From positions 1,485,177 through 1,549,176 of the forward strand of contig NW_017265138.1 of NCBI RefSeq assembly GCF_001638985.1: a stretch of DNA of 64,000 bases. The letters are read 5' to 3'. The stretch is from Phycomyces blakesleeanus NRRL 1555(-) (taxonomy: Eukaryota > Mucoromycota > Mucoromycetes > Mucorales > Phycomycetaceae). Of the stretch, positions 23,383 to 34,720 are shown piece by piece (the first letter of the stretch is position 1; every line of letters begins with the position of its first letter). The position numbers and the translations under genes were made by a program. Below the pieces are notes generated by a model, which did not search any database, was not told the origin of the DNA, and saw only the letters and a list, made by a program, of their open reading frames with translations.

Positions 23383-26300
23383 TTATAGTTTGCCAAGTAA
23401 TGCCCAAAAGATAATCAAGGCGCCTTTCTTTGAGTGCAGAAGGTCTCCTTCTGAACATGCAGACAGCTGAATACCTATTATGATAATTATTTAAGGTTAT
23501 GTGAGGCAAATAATAATATAAATATAATTTTTTTTGGTACTTTACATGTGGGACATCCGTGTTCACAGGAACATTGTTGAATTCTATCGGCTGAAGTTTT
23601 TAGTAGAGACTCAAATATTTGATATACCTTTTGTACAACTCCATTCAATTGAAGTTCGTACACCAGGATTCTTTATAGTTTGACAAGAAAAAATAGAAGA
23701 ACAAGAAGATAGTTAATAGTATCAAAGCACAAAATGCATATACATGTACTTCTTGCATAATATATATATATAAAAAGAAAAACTATAATTTATGATTCTA
23801 TTATTACCTTGTAGGTAAGTCTTTGTGGGGACTTTTGCATTTAATTTTGAGGGTTCCGTTGGAAGATATTCCAAATCTCGGTAACACATTGATTAACGCA
23901 TGTTCTGAAATACAGACATAGATAGATAATTACATACAAATAGGTTAATATTTAATAATAAAAATAAGAACAAGTTATTATATATATATATATAAATTTG
24001 TGGTGTGTTGCGATAAAGTATAGATGGCATGACAATAATAGTCATAATAATCATAAAAAATCAAGCAAGTAGCAATCAAGTAGCAGCAAAAAGAATCATC
24101 ATATAGATTTATATGTTCATGCACGTTTGACTTGATTATCATTTTCTTTTTTTTTTGCTCACCTGCACTATGGATAGCTGCCATTGGATTGATTTCCAGG
24201 GTTTCTAATCTCTGCAATGCAAGATAGGGAACGTCTGTCCATACACCCGTTGCATTTTGAACGACAGGATCCATATAAACATCGAGAGAGTCTATAATTC
24301 TATTGTACTTGTCGACCTTGTGATAACCAAACACCACAGTCTCCACTATACACATACACATGTATAGATCAATAAGTCGAGAGTAATAGAAAGAGTGGTA
24401 TAGGTGTGTGGGAGGATTGTTAGTATTGGTATTAGTTTTGCATAATAATTTTGATTCTATTTTCTTCTTCTTCTTCTTGTACACATGTGTGCGTGCTTAC
24501 CTTGTACGCTTCCGAGAGACACGGTGTGTTGTGTGCAATGCATTGACTTTGTGTTTGTGACACGAACTGTATTGACATTGGTGGAATCACGTGGACTGGT
24601 GGTCCAATCTACTCGAACTAGATGAACAGTTGCACAGCGTTGGATGATGTTGCATTCATCGACAAGATATGTCTGGCCCTGATGAATAAAAATAGCGCCT
24701 AGAAGTGGTATTTATAAGTTATGTTATCAGGAGTTAGATTTAGGGTGCATGTATAGACAGGTGCGTTAAGCAAGAGTTGTTATTATTATTATTGGATGAT
24801 TGACTGGTCAAGTTGTTAGATTTGTTGGCTTTTTGTTACCTTTGTGGATCTCAAAAGGTGCCCGACTCGTTTCGATTTCTTCAAGGATTTTGTATTCATT
24901 CTTATCAGTGATATCGACAACCACGAATATTTCTTCAGTGATGTTTCGAATGGGTACAAATTCAGCCGGATATGGTCTGAATTTATGATGAGGTCTATAG
25001 AGCTTTTAAAAAAAAATTATATATTTATATATATATATATATTTATGTATGTATAGTATATTAACCCCGTTGTCAATTGGAACTAGATGCTCCTCACAGA
25101 TAGTCTTGATATTTGGACCAAAGAACATCGTGTCTTTTGTGATATCGAGTGGCCATTCTTCTGCCGCACACTGCAGGTGGCGTTCTAGCAGTGCTGAATC
25201 TTCCTTCTCCCCGATGTGTAAATGAAGTGGTGCCGGTTTCTGATCAAATAGAGCAGATGGGTGTTTCTGATGGTCGTACAACAACAAAATATATTACTAC
25301 CATTATCATTATCATTGTATGTATGTATTGGCTTCTTTGGCTTTGTGTTAATGTATGTGAAAATAAATAAATAAACAAGTAATTATTTGAAACACTAATA
25401 AAGAAAATAAAAATAAAAATCATGTGTTTCAAAAATTAAATTTTTTCTTAAAAATAATTAAAAAAAAAAAAAAAAAAGTGGGATGCTTACGGCATAATAC
25501 TGGTCCATCGGGTCATTGTTTGTTATCACTATCGAGAGGGAGTCTGTGTGGCGTCTTCCTGCCCTTCCTGATTGTTGCCACTATATATATATATATATAA
25601 AATGAACAAATAAATAGCAATAGAGAAATAGTGAGTATATGGGTGAGTGAGTAAAGAATCTTTTTTTTTTGGGTTTCATAGTGTACAATTTACAATTTAC
25701 ATATTATATATTATATATAAAATTTCTGCTTCTTTGCTTTTGCTTTTTCTGTTTTCTTTTATCTGCTCTTACCAATGATGATATTGACCATGGAACGCCT
25801 ATCATAACCACAGCATCTTGTATGTATTTGAAGAATCAAGACAAGGCAAAAGTGGTGTCAAATAAAAAGTATAGTTTTGGTTAGCATAATAAACAGGTGT
25901 ATATGATACATTATTGAAAAGGGGGTAAAGAAAATGATTGATTTGGCTGTCTGGAAGCCTATTTTTTTTTCTTTCTTCTTTTTCCTATTATATCCCATCC
26001 CACTCCATTCCATTCCATTCCATTTCATTCCAGTCTAGATTAACTTTCTTTCTTTTTTGGTTTGACTATCCCAAATCTGCCCTAAATCTATCCTGACCCT
26101 AGCCAAAACTTTGTTCAACTTGGTTTAGCACAGTTCAGCCCTAGCAATAGTCATAGACATGGCTTTTGTCTGTCTATCTGTCTATCTATCTATCTAGCTA
26201 GCTCCAGGTCTAACTTCTACTGGCTTCTATAGCATACTCTATTTAATTTAATTTAATTTTTAATGTCTAGTATAAAGAAGGAAAAGATTTATATACCAAG

Positions 26301-29300
26301 AGATCCAATATCGATGCCTAATTCAAGTGCATTGGTTGCAATGACGCCCAAGAGCTGTCCGTTAAATAATTGATGTTCGATGCGCCTTCTTTCTTGGGGC
26401 GTGTATCCCCCTCGATAAGACATGAGTTTCTTGAGCCTATCTGGTTCTTGAGAAAGTTTCTCCCTCATTTGTCTCATTAACAATTCGCACGTTTTTCTCG
26501 TCTAATACAATGCAATACAATACAATACAATACAGTACAATAAATTGTATATTGCATTATTATAAACACAGACACACACAAATAAGCAAACAAAGGACAC
26601 AGAATTATTAGCTTTAGTAGCAAGTAGCCCATAAAAACCAATAAGATCAAGTCTAGTCTAGTCTAGTCTAATCTAATCAAGTCAAGTCAAGTTTTATGAA
26701 AATGAAACTTGTATTTTAAATAGAAAATCTATATGTTTACCTTGCAAAAGGCAATGGTTCTCACATTACGAGACAACAGGTATTCCAAGATATCTGCACA
26801 TTCCAGTATCACACTCCTTCTTACACCATCTTTATCCTCAGGGTTTAACAGTGGAGGATTCCAGAGAATGAACTCCTTGAAATATATATAATTTTGTGCA
26901 TTACAAATCAGAAATGTTATGTATGCATATTACAGCAATGCACTGTATACAATATATACTATAAAGAAAAGAAATAAAGAACATGCTAAACAGACAGACA
27001 GATAGACAGAAAGACAGAAAGGGAAATGAGGATTACGATAATGACGATAATTATGATGATGATGATTATGATGATTATAATACTTATACTAATGAGTAGG
27101 AGGAGTAGGAGGAGTAAGAGGATGAGTAAGAGTAGGAGTCAGGAGTATAGGGCTCTGAATTTCTCTCCATCTTGTCTTGTCTGTCTTGTCTTGCCTATCT
27201 GCTTCTGGCAATATATATATATATATATATATAACCTTGACCTCTAACCTACCTTTTTCCCACATGGTGCGCCGTCTTGATCTACCGTCTTGACATTATC
27301 AACGCCTAATACTTGCTGCATATGCTATAAGTTGAATATATATATATACACATAATTGTACAATTTAGTTGGTTGATTATTTAGTATGCATATATGTATG
27401 TATATGTATGTACAACTTGGTGAGACGTTTGTATTCTTCTTTAGACTTTAATACTTTTATTGTACTATACTTTACTGTACTGTACTGTACTGTACTGTAT
27501 TGAATATACTATAATATAAATTCCCTCTCTCTCTCTCTCTCTATATATATATCTTTTTGTGTTTGTGTGTCTTTTGTGTGTCTTTGTAACCAAGCGAAAT
27601 AAGAAATAAGAAATATACTGCGTTTGGTTAGCTCACTACACAGACTACCTTTTCTGGATCTTGGAGAGTCGCACTGCAGGACACACAAAGAGCGGAAGTG
27701 TTACCGAAATAATGGCACACTCGGCGCAATCTTCTTAGAATCAGAGCCACATTTGATCCAAACGACCCATTATAGATATGCAATTCTTGTATATATATAA
27801 AAAAATAGTATTAATAGACTATTCATTTGGTTTTCACTGTTAAGCTATTACCGTCTATAACAATAAAACAAAGTTGAGTGAGAAAAGGCCTCCAGTGAGA
27901 CGAGTTGGGTAAGATGGCATAGTGGAGCACATCAGGATTGGTGAAGATTACACTAGCATTCTTTCGAATCAGCGCACGCTCTTGAGTAGGTGTGTCACCA
28001 TCCAAAGTAACCGCCTACAATATAAATATAAATATACACACACAGAGAGAGAGAAAAGTATAATATTAAAGTATGAGCTTGTGGTTCCTTTTTAACCAGC
28101 CAATCAATCAAACTAATCATGTGTACCCTATATATAATAATAATAATAATTCTTTGCTTACTTTTATGTTTGAAAGGCTTGGACATTTCAATAACCAGGA
28201 TTTAAATGAGGCTAGCTGGTCTTGTGCAAGTGCCTTTGTAGGAAATATCAGTAGAGCTGTGGAGAGGGGGTTGTCAAGCAAGGCTTCCAATATATAGAGC
28301 TGGTATACAAGTGATTTCCCACTACAAAACACATACAGGTTATTAAGCCCATTAAATATTAAATGCAATTGTTAACCAGCATAGAAAAAAAAAGAGCGGT
28401 CATATTTCTTTTTTGTTGTTGTTGGTTCGTACTACATTTATTTGATTGGTACCACTACGACTACCACTATTTATTACTACTTTATACTATATATATATAT
28501 ATACTATATATTTATTATATACAACAAAATCAAAACAAAAAGAATGATGTGGTTTCTTTCCTTGCTATAATCCAACTGACCGTCTTACCTGGCTGTAGAT
28601 GTGGTAGTAATGACATGTTGCCTGTTTCTTAGGCCAGAAATTGCTTCTGCCTGATGTGTATAGAGCTTATGGATTCCACTTTCAGACATTGCTTCCTGAA
28701 TCTCCTGGGAAAACAGCGCCTCACCTATATATTTTTTTTGGAACGTTAGCATAGCAACAACAACAACAATAATAATAATAATAATAATATCAAGGTTTAT
28801 GTTTTTAACGTTCAAAAAAAAAGCCTTTTAAGTACACACAACCGAGTAAGCTTTTTTTTTTCTAAGTTGTTAGAAGTAATACAAAATAAAATAAAAAGTA
28901 AATACTTGCCGTAATGAGCTTCTTGTGCGGGAAATGTCTTGGTGGGGAACTTGTCCAACCTATCTTTTTCTCCACAGAATTTCTGAAGATGTAAATCTCC
29001 AATGACCTTTTCCATCGTCAGTGGTACGTCTTCCCTTGACTGGTCAGGAATTTGTGTTATTATTGGCGGGTTATTTACAGAAGGGAGACTGGCGGTGATC
29101 TTTTGATGGAGACATGTGTCCACATCGATCGCCTTTATTACAAAAAATATATATGGTTGTTTTTTTTAATATCATTATTATCATTAGTATTGTTAAGTTA
29201 AAGAAAGACAATTTATATATCTAATTAATTAATTAACCAACTGACTAAAGAACTAAAGAACTGACCATTTCTTTGCAATCATCAATAAACTTGTCTAGAG

Positions 29301-29934
29301 CACGTCGAAATAGATCATTGCGGGTCTCGACAGCCTTCTTTATTGCAGTGGGGGTGACGGATCTGATGTTCTTCATTTGGTGAGAATACCGTCCATTTTT
29401 TTTTCCTTTTATTCCTACTGCTGCACTTTTATTTGTTGTTGTTGTTGTTGTTGGCACGAGGGGAGAACTTGTTCCGAATTGGATAGTTACATAATTCTCT
29501 TTATTAGAAGAAAAAGTAGTAGTAGTAGTAGTGGTAGTGGTAGTGTTGACTGCATTGGTATCAAGTGTGGTTTGGTCATCACATTGATTCATTACAATCC
29601 AATCAGGAACAATGACATTGATTGCAATCAGATCTTGAATGGTTAGAATGTCGCCAGCAATAGATTGCTGTAGCATCCCAAAGCTGATTGCAGATTCTAG
29701 ACGTGCTTCACAAAAGGCGCATAATGTATTGATCTTTCTGAATAGACTCCAGAGACGATCCAGGGCAGGTGTCAAGGTGTGAACACAAGTGTAAGATTTG
29801 GTCTTGGTCTTGGTCTTGGTCTTAGTGTTTGAGTGAAAAGGTAGTGAATTGTCGTTGGACGTGATTTCGGCACTATTGGCCTGATCACCACCATCATTAT
29901 TAGCATCATTCAAGGTTCTTTTTCGTTTTGGCAT
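23383..29934 (-). CDS. HRQ1: ATP-dependent 3'-5' DNA helicase Hrq1 (RecQ4-like)
   Basis: Hrq1 is a nuclear superfamily 2 helicase used in interstrand crosslink repair and genome stability. Eighteen exons give about 1030 residues: 29934-29266, 29132-28910, 28724-28589, 28321-28162, 28014-27852, 27785-27649, 27324-27253, 26875-26741, 26501-26297, 25816-25773, 25580-25491, 25266-25066, 25002-24840, 24698-24501, 24345-24163, 23904-23808, 23670-23546 and 23474-23383. Motif I ([11 protein letters not shown]) is created only by splicing exon 3 to 4, near residue 343. Motif II is DELH near residue 451, FTNPDVLH precedes it, [12 protein letters not shown] is motif V, and [10 protein letters not shown] is motif VI. 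The C-terminal DUF1998-type metal site [10 protein letters not shown] lies near residue 990. The intron after exon 2 has a GC donor (GCAAGT). MPKRKR was taken as the start; a frame open further upstream encodes a VPVPVP run that I treat as 5' UTR. The introns hold unusual pentanucleotide microsatellites. Confidence 0.93.
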
Positions 29935-31150
29935 CAAAGTTTTTGATTGATTTTTGTGTTTAGTGGATAAAATAAAATAGCAATACACAAGCACAAGAAC
30001 AGGCACAGGCACAGGCACAGGCACAGGAACATATGTATAGAATATTTTACTATCTCTCTTTCTCTCTGTTGTTCTCTCGTTCTTAGGTTGTCAATTAAAT
30101 GACGTGACACTTTTTATTTATTTTTCTTAGAGAAATTATTATCAATATTTTAATTTGTCTATTGTATCTATTGTATCCATGTAAATATTTAATTAAGATA
30201 AAAAAGAAAAAACAAATAATTTATTGCCAAGTGTAGATTTGATAGTTACCATAGATACACATACTACACATAACATATATTATGAATTGATTGATTGATT
30301 CCTAATATAATATAATATAATATAATTGAAAATGAATTCTGACAGTGGAATATTATGGAACTCATTTAGAATAAAAAAGAATAAAGAATATTTTTCTTTA
30401 TGTTACTAGTAGCAAATCAAAAAAATAATAAAACAAAGATGAAATAAAATGAAAAATAAAAAATAAAATAAAAATTAAATAATAATAACCATGACGTGAT
30501 GTCGATAGGGGAAAATAAAATAAATATATATATTATATCCATGTGGTCCAGGCGTGAATAGTTACACAGACCACATGACCGCCGAATAGTTCATCACCCA
30601 ATCTTAGATTGCCATTTTTGGTAGAATGTAGACAACAACGTGAGCCAACAAATAAAAAAAAAAAAAGAAGAGTATTGTAATTAATAAAAATGCGCGTGTA
30701 TAAATTTATACATACGCAAATACACCCTAAGAGAGAGAAACAGAGTGGGACTATATATTATATATCGATATTTTTAGGAATTAATGTTACACAGTCATCA
30801 AATCACCAATGATAGGCTTGATCATCTGACTAAAAGTAGCCAAAACACGCGCTACAACTGTGACTCCAATGCAAAAGAAACATATACTTTATAATAGATT
30901 TGTATACAGAGGATAGTACTATAAAATATATGTATATATGAAATTTTCTTGCAAGTATAAATTAAGGACCCTTTTACTTGAATGTCTTTCTTTCTTTCCT
31001 TCATTATCATCACTACTCTTACTACATTAACAAACCAAAAAAAATCTTTTCTGTATTTCAAATACACTATAATCATATCATATTTATAATTTTTTTTTTT
31101 AAAAAAAAATAACTCAGTCACATACAAATAAAAGTAAAAAGAAGAACAAA
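29935..31150. other. Intergenic region upstream of HRQ1 and of the 31151 gene
   Basis: A GGCACA-type hexanucleotide repeat sits at about 29999-30030, just upstream of the HRQ1 start. Beyond it the sequence is AT-rich. Two GC-richer islands at 30533-30640 and 30787-30870 look coding on the minus strand and are described separately. Poly-A/T runs occur near 31090-31115. Confidence 0.5.
30533..30825 (-). CDS. Possible small membrane peptide or 3' part of an unrecognised gene
   Basis: Two GC-richer islands read coherently on the minus strand. The first, ending at 30791, encodes MIKPIIGDLMTV; splicing it through a GT-AG intron (30790-30603) to 30602-30533 gives LGDELFGGHVVCVTIH and a TAA stop, 34 residues in all. 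The frame stays open upstream of the ATG for about 20 codons with a hydrophobic stretch (FFCIGVTVVARVLATF), so the true gene may begin in an exon I cannot see. I do not recognise the product. A chance reading in a non-coding conserved element is possible. Confidence 0.3.
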
Positions 31151-31417
31151 ATGACCAAGAACTATATGGATGACTTTGAACCCACTCTGTACACCTACCC
31201 CACCTACCACTATTCCATCCACGATGGCGATGATGTCATTCTCGAGTCTGCAGAAGACTGTCTCTCTGCCAGCTGTGTCGCCGAATGGCTTGGTCGTTTC
31301 CCTAGTGCAACTGCCACACTCACATTGGACGGAGACACCATAGACATTCCAGTCTATGCCCTTCGCCGCAGAAATGCTGTCGTTGCTGCCCTACCAGACG
31401 CCCCTATCATGGCATAA
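31151..31417 (+). CDS. Small acidic hypothetical protein, 88 residues
   Basis: This single-exon frame starts at an ATG in a favourable context (AACAAAATGACC) and has GC-richer, C-ending codon usage that contrasts sharply with its flanks, as for a well-expressed gene. The N-terminal 30 residues are rich in Tyr, Asp and Thr-Pro (YTYPTYHY), the middle has two Cys (AEDCLSASC), and the C-terminal half looks like a small beta structure (ATLTLDGDTIDIPVYALRRR). There is no signal peptide or membrane segment. I do not recognise the family. Long pyrimidine-rich tracts follow the stop codon. Confidence 0.6.
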   Translation: MTKNYMDDFEPTLYTYPTYHYSIHDGDDVILESAEDCLSASCVAEWLGRFPSATATLTLDGDTIDIPVYALRRRNAVVAALPDAPIMA

Positions 31418-32114
31418 AAGAAATAATCCCATAACTACATAACTTCCTTGGTCTCTTTGGTCTATCTCTCTAGCTGGCCTATCTTCCTTGGTAACCTTGC
31501 TTGGATTCTCCAAAAAAAAATGCTCATCCATTTTCATCTGTACATTTCCCTATATTTTCTTTCTCTCTTTCACTTTACATCTAGAATGTTACATAGCAAA
31601 CAAATTACATAGATCTTCATTCTCTCTCTCTCTCTCTCTAGCCTTCTTTTTTTGTTTTCTTGTTTTCTTTATCTCTTTATCTCTGCACAAAACTCATTAT
31701 CTCAATCGATCAATCAAATCATTTGTTCATTCATTCGTTCATTCAAATCAAATATATATATATATTTTACACATACAATTTCAAATATTTTATTATTTAT
31801 TCATTTGTTTAACAGCAATAATAAAAATAAAAAGCCAATTCGATTCAATTCAATTCAATTCGATTCTTTATTCCAATTAATCAGTGTTCAAATCATTCAG
31901 TAAATCAATCAATAACGAGTGTCTCCCCTTCTTCATCTCGGCGATATCCTCTCTCCTCCTTCTCCTATTAAAATATAGACAGATAGATATGTAGTGATAT
32001 TGGTATTAGTATTGGTATTGGCAATGTCATCCAATTCGATTCGATTCATTATTAATTGTCAAACAAAGGACAAGATTATGCTTTGTACAGGCAGCATAGT
32101 TAATAGTATATAAT
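31418..32114. other. Intergenic, pyrimidine-rich
   Basis: This spacer holds the 3' end of the 31151 gene and the 3' end of the convergent MED19. It has CT-rich tracts (31620-31680), a CAATT-type pentanucleotide repeat near 31838-31865, and short TTCATT repeats. No gene is seen. Confidence 0.5.
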
Positions 32115-33557
32115 TTATCCCACACTTGCCTTCTTTCGCTTCTTCTTCTTCTTGTGCTCGTGTGTGTGTCCATCTTCATCATGATCGTGGCTATGTTTCC
32201 GCTTCTTCTTCTAAAATAAAGAAAACCCGAGAAAAATATAGATGCACAGACGCACAACGACACAGACACAGACAATTAATCAATACATTTATTCATATCA
32301 ATAAACCCTTTATTTCCTTCCTTCTTTCTTTTTTCTCTATTTCTCCCTTATCCCAACCTCCCACTTCTTCCTCTTATTTCTCTTACCTTCTTCTTGCGTT
32401 CTCGCTTGTTCATTTCATCGCCTAAAAAATATCATGCAAAGATATAGATAGATAGATAGATAGATATATAAATAAAGAAGTATATGTGTATGTATGTTCA
32501 TGCATATGTTTATACATATCAATGTGAATCTCTCTTGGTTTATTTTCATTATTTCAGAGTACTCCTACACACAAAGACAGATATATAGTTGAAACATAAT
32601 ATTCTTTACCTGCAGATGCCCCGTACTCTCCCCTCTCTGTGTGAAGGTATTGACCAGGATTAACCCCCGAATAAGTAGAGGATCCGCCATCATCTGTACC
32701 AAGGATAGAAGCATCAAACTATTTCACACAAACACATGTATATACATGTACATGTACATATACATATACATACATGCATACACACACACACAAATAAGCC
32801 AAAAAAAAAGGATCAATAATTTCTCTTAAAGAAAGAAAGAACACACTGATTTTTTTGCTTCCTTAAAGAAGTAAAGGGTAATAATAGAACCCTTCCTCCC
32901 TACAAATTCTCTCTTTCTCTTTCTCTCTTTGTTTGTTTGTCTTGCTATATTTCTTATATGATTTGGCTTACACCAGGTACAGGTCCTTCTTTGAGTGAGA
33001 ACGCGTCTTCTAATGTTTCTGGATCAAGTCTTTTGATTTTCGGTCCACTCTCAACTGCTTGTGGATCTCGCAGGAGATTGATCAGATAACCATCTGGTTC
33101 AACATCGTACTTTCCTACAAGGTCATTTGTTTTTTTTTGTTTAAAGAAAAAACGGAGAACAGAGAGAAGAAGAAGGAAAAGAAAAGAAAATAAAACCATT
33201 TCTCAGTCATCCATTCATCCATCCATTCGCAGATTTTCTTTTGATTTTTATTATCATTATCATCAACATTGATGTTGTTGTTGTTACTGTCTTTAATGTT
33301 GAAATTGTCGTCGATGTTGCTGACAATTGAATAAAATTATATAATAATAATAATAATAATTTTAATTATAATGGTAATTAGGATTGTTGTGTACCAGGTA
33401 AATCAGATATATAACGAAAGAGTGTCTGGTCTAATCCGGCTGCTCGATTAGGTGGTGAATAAGGTCTGACATATTTATCGTAAAGAGGAGTGAGATTGTA
33501 ATAACTGAGGAGATCTTGGCTGCCTGTCAGCCGTGGTCTTTTGGTCATTGTAGCCAT
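32115..33557 (-). CDS. MED19: Mediator complex subunit 19
   Basis: Med19 is a head-module-associated Mediator subunit that links activators to RNA polymerase II. Five exons (33557-33395, 33114-32972, 32718-32610, 32421-32387, 32210-32115) give 181 residues. The N-terminal part contains LTGSQDLLSYYNLTPLYDKY, the helical segment typical of Med19/Rox3, followed by ISDLPGKYDVEPDGYLINLL and a FSLKEGPVPGFDASIL region that matches the family layout. The C-terminus is Lys-rich, a feature of Med19 outside ascomycete yeasts, and has an unusual His/Asp-rich insert (HSHDHDEDGHTHEH) between two Lys blocks. The start ATG has an alternative three codons downstream. All introns are GT-AG and in frame. Confidence 0.85.
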
Positions 33558-33747
33558 GTTTCTTTTCTTTCAAAAAGAAAAAAAAAGAAAAGAGAAAGAA
33601 CAGACTACCAAAAAAAGAAAAAAGAAAGGTAATAAAACTAGTACAGTTAGGCTGGTAGGATATTGGCGGTTACAAAAAATAATAATTGTCGGTTAATAAA
33701 AAATACAATTGTCGAAAGATATTTGATTTGTCGGTTAGTGCCAAACA

Positions 33748-34720
33748 AATTGTCGTTCAAATACGAATATGCAAAAATAAAAAAGAGGTTTAGTCCATTG
33801 CACTTCACAAGACGGTGCTTCTAATTACATAGCACCTTTACACATTTCATTTAATAAAAGAGCAACTTTGAAGTTTGATCTAATCTTATTGTTTTTGTCT
33901 AAGAATATATTCGATAAACCAAGTACAGTTTCTATCAGTAAAACATGGTTATCAATCCAATTCAAGCAAAAAAGAGACCCAAGGGTAAGAAGGAAAGATA
34001 ATGAATAAGATTGATAATGATATCCATGTAAAACAGAAAGCTAGGCACTATGTATAGGTACCAGTAGGAGAATGGTCTTAAAGATGGTAAATGGACAGGT
34101 ATCCAGAAATAAAGGGACACTATCTTTTCATGGATAATACTCCTACTCCTGTCCATAGCTCAACTAACATAGGAAAATATATTCACTCTAGAGGATATCA
34201 ATATGTATATACTCTTTCATATTCCTCTGAATTGAATCTAATCTAGCAGCTCTGTTAAGTTATTAAGAGCAAAGTTAAACGAAATATATTTTTGGAAAAA
34301 GAATTGTTGATAACTAAAACTAGTGGGGCATATGATAGCTTATATGTAAGTGATTTCAATGGCTTTGGTTCTAATTCTGTTAAGTGTTTTTGGAAATGCT
34401 TCAATAAAGAGAGGCTATGAGCATCGATGTGCCTTTTTAGAAATCAGCCCTACCAAGTAAGCTATAAAAAAAAAGAAAGTGATGCTTATTACTTATTACT
34501 TATCTTTCAAATCGCAAGCCACAAAAGCAATGTCGGTCCTTGGTGGCATCAATAAACGAGTAGATGCTAGGGTGGGTGGGACGCCGCTTAGTTTCCCAAG
34601 ACTTTCCATCATTCATAGGTCGGCACAGCGTGCGAATGTTCTTCAAATTGACAAAGAAAACCAATTCTTCCAAGGAGCAGGGAAACGTGAGTTGACCAAT
34701 CTCTTGCATGAGATACATTC
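33748..34720. repeat. Long inverted repeat, left arm (973 bp)
   Basis: This arm is the reverse complement of 37723-38695. The two have the same length, and in the stretches I compared they differ at only a few single bases (for example CCCTGCTCC against CCCCGCTCC in the coding part). The inner end cuts through the last exon of the nuclease-like gene; a few more bases beyond it match imperfectly. Confidence 0.85.
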
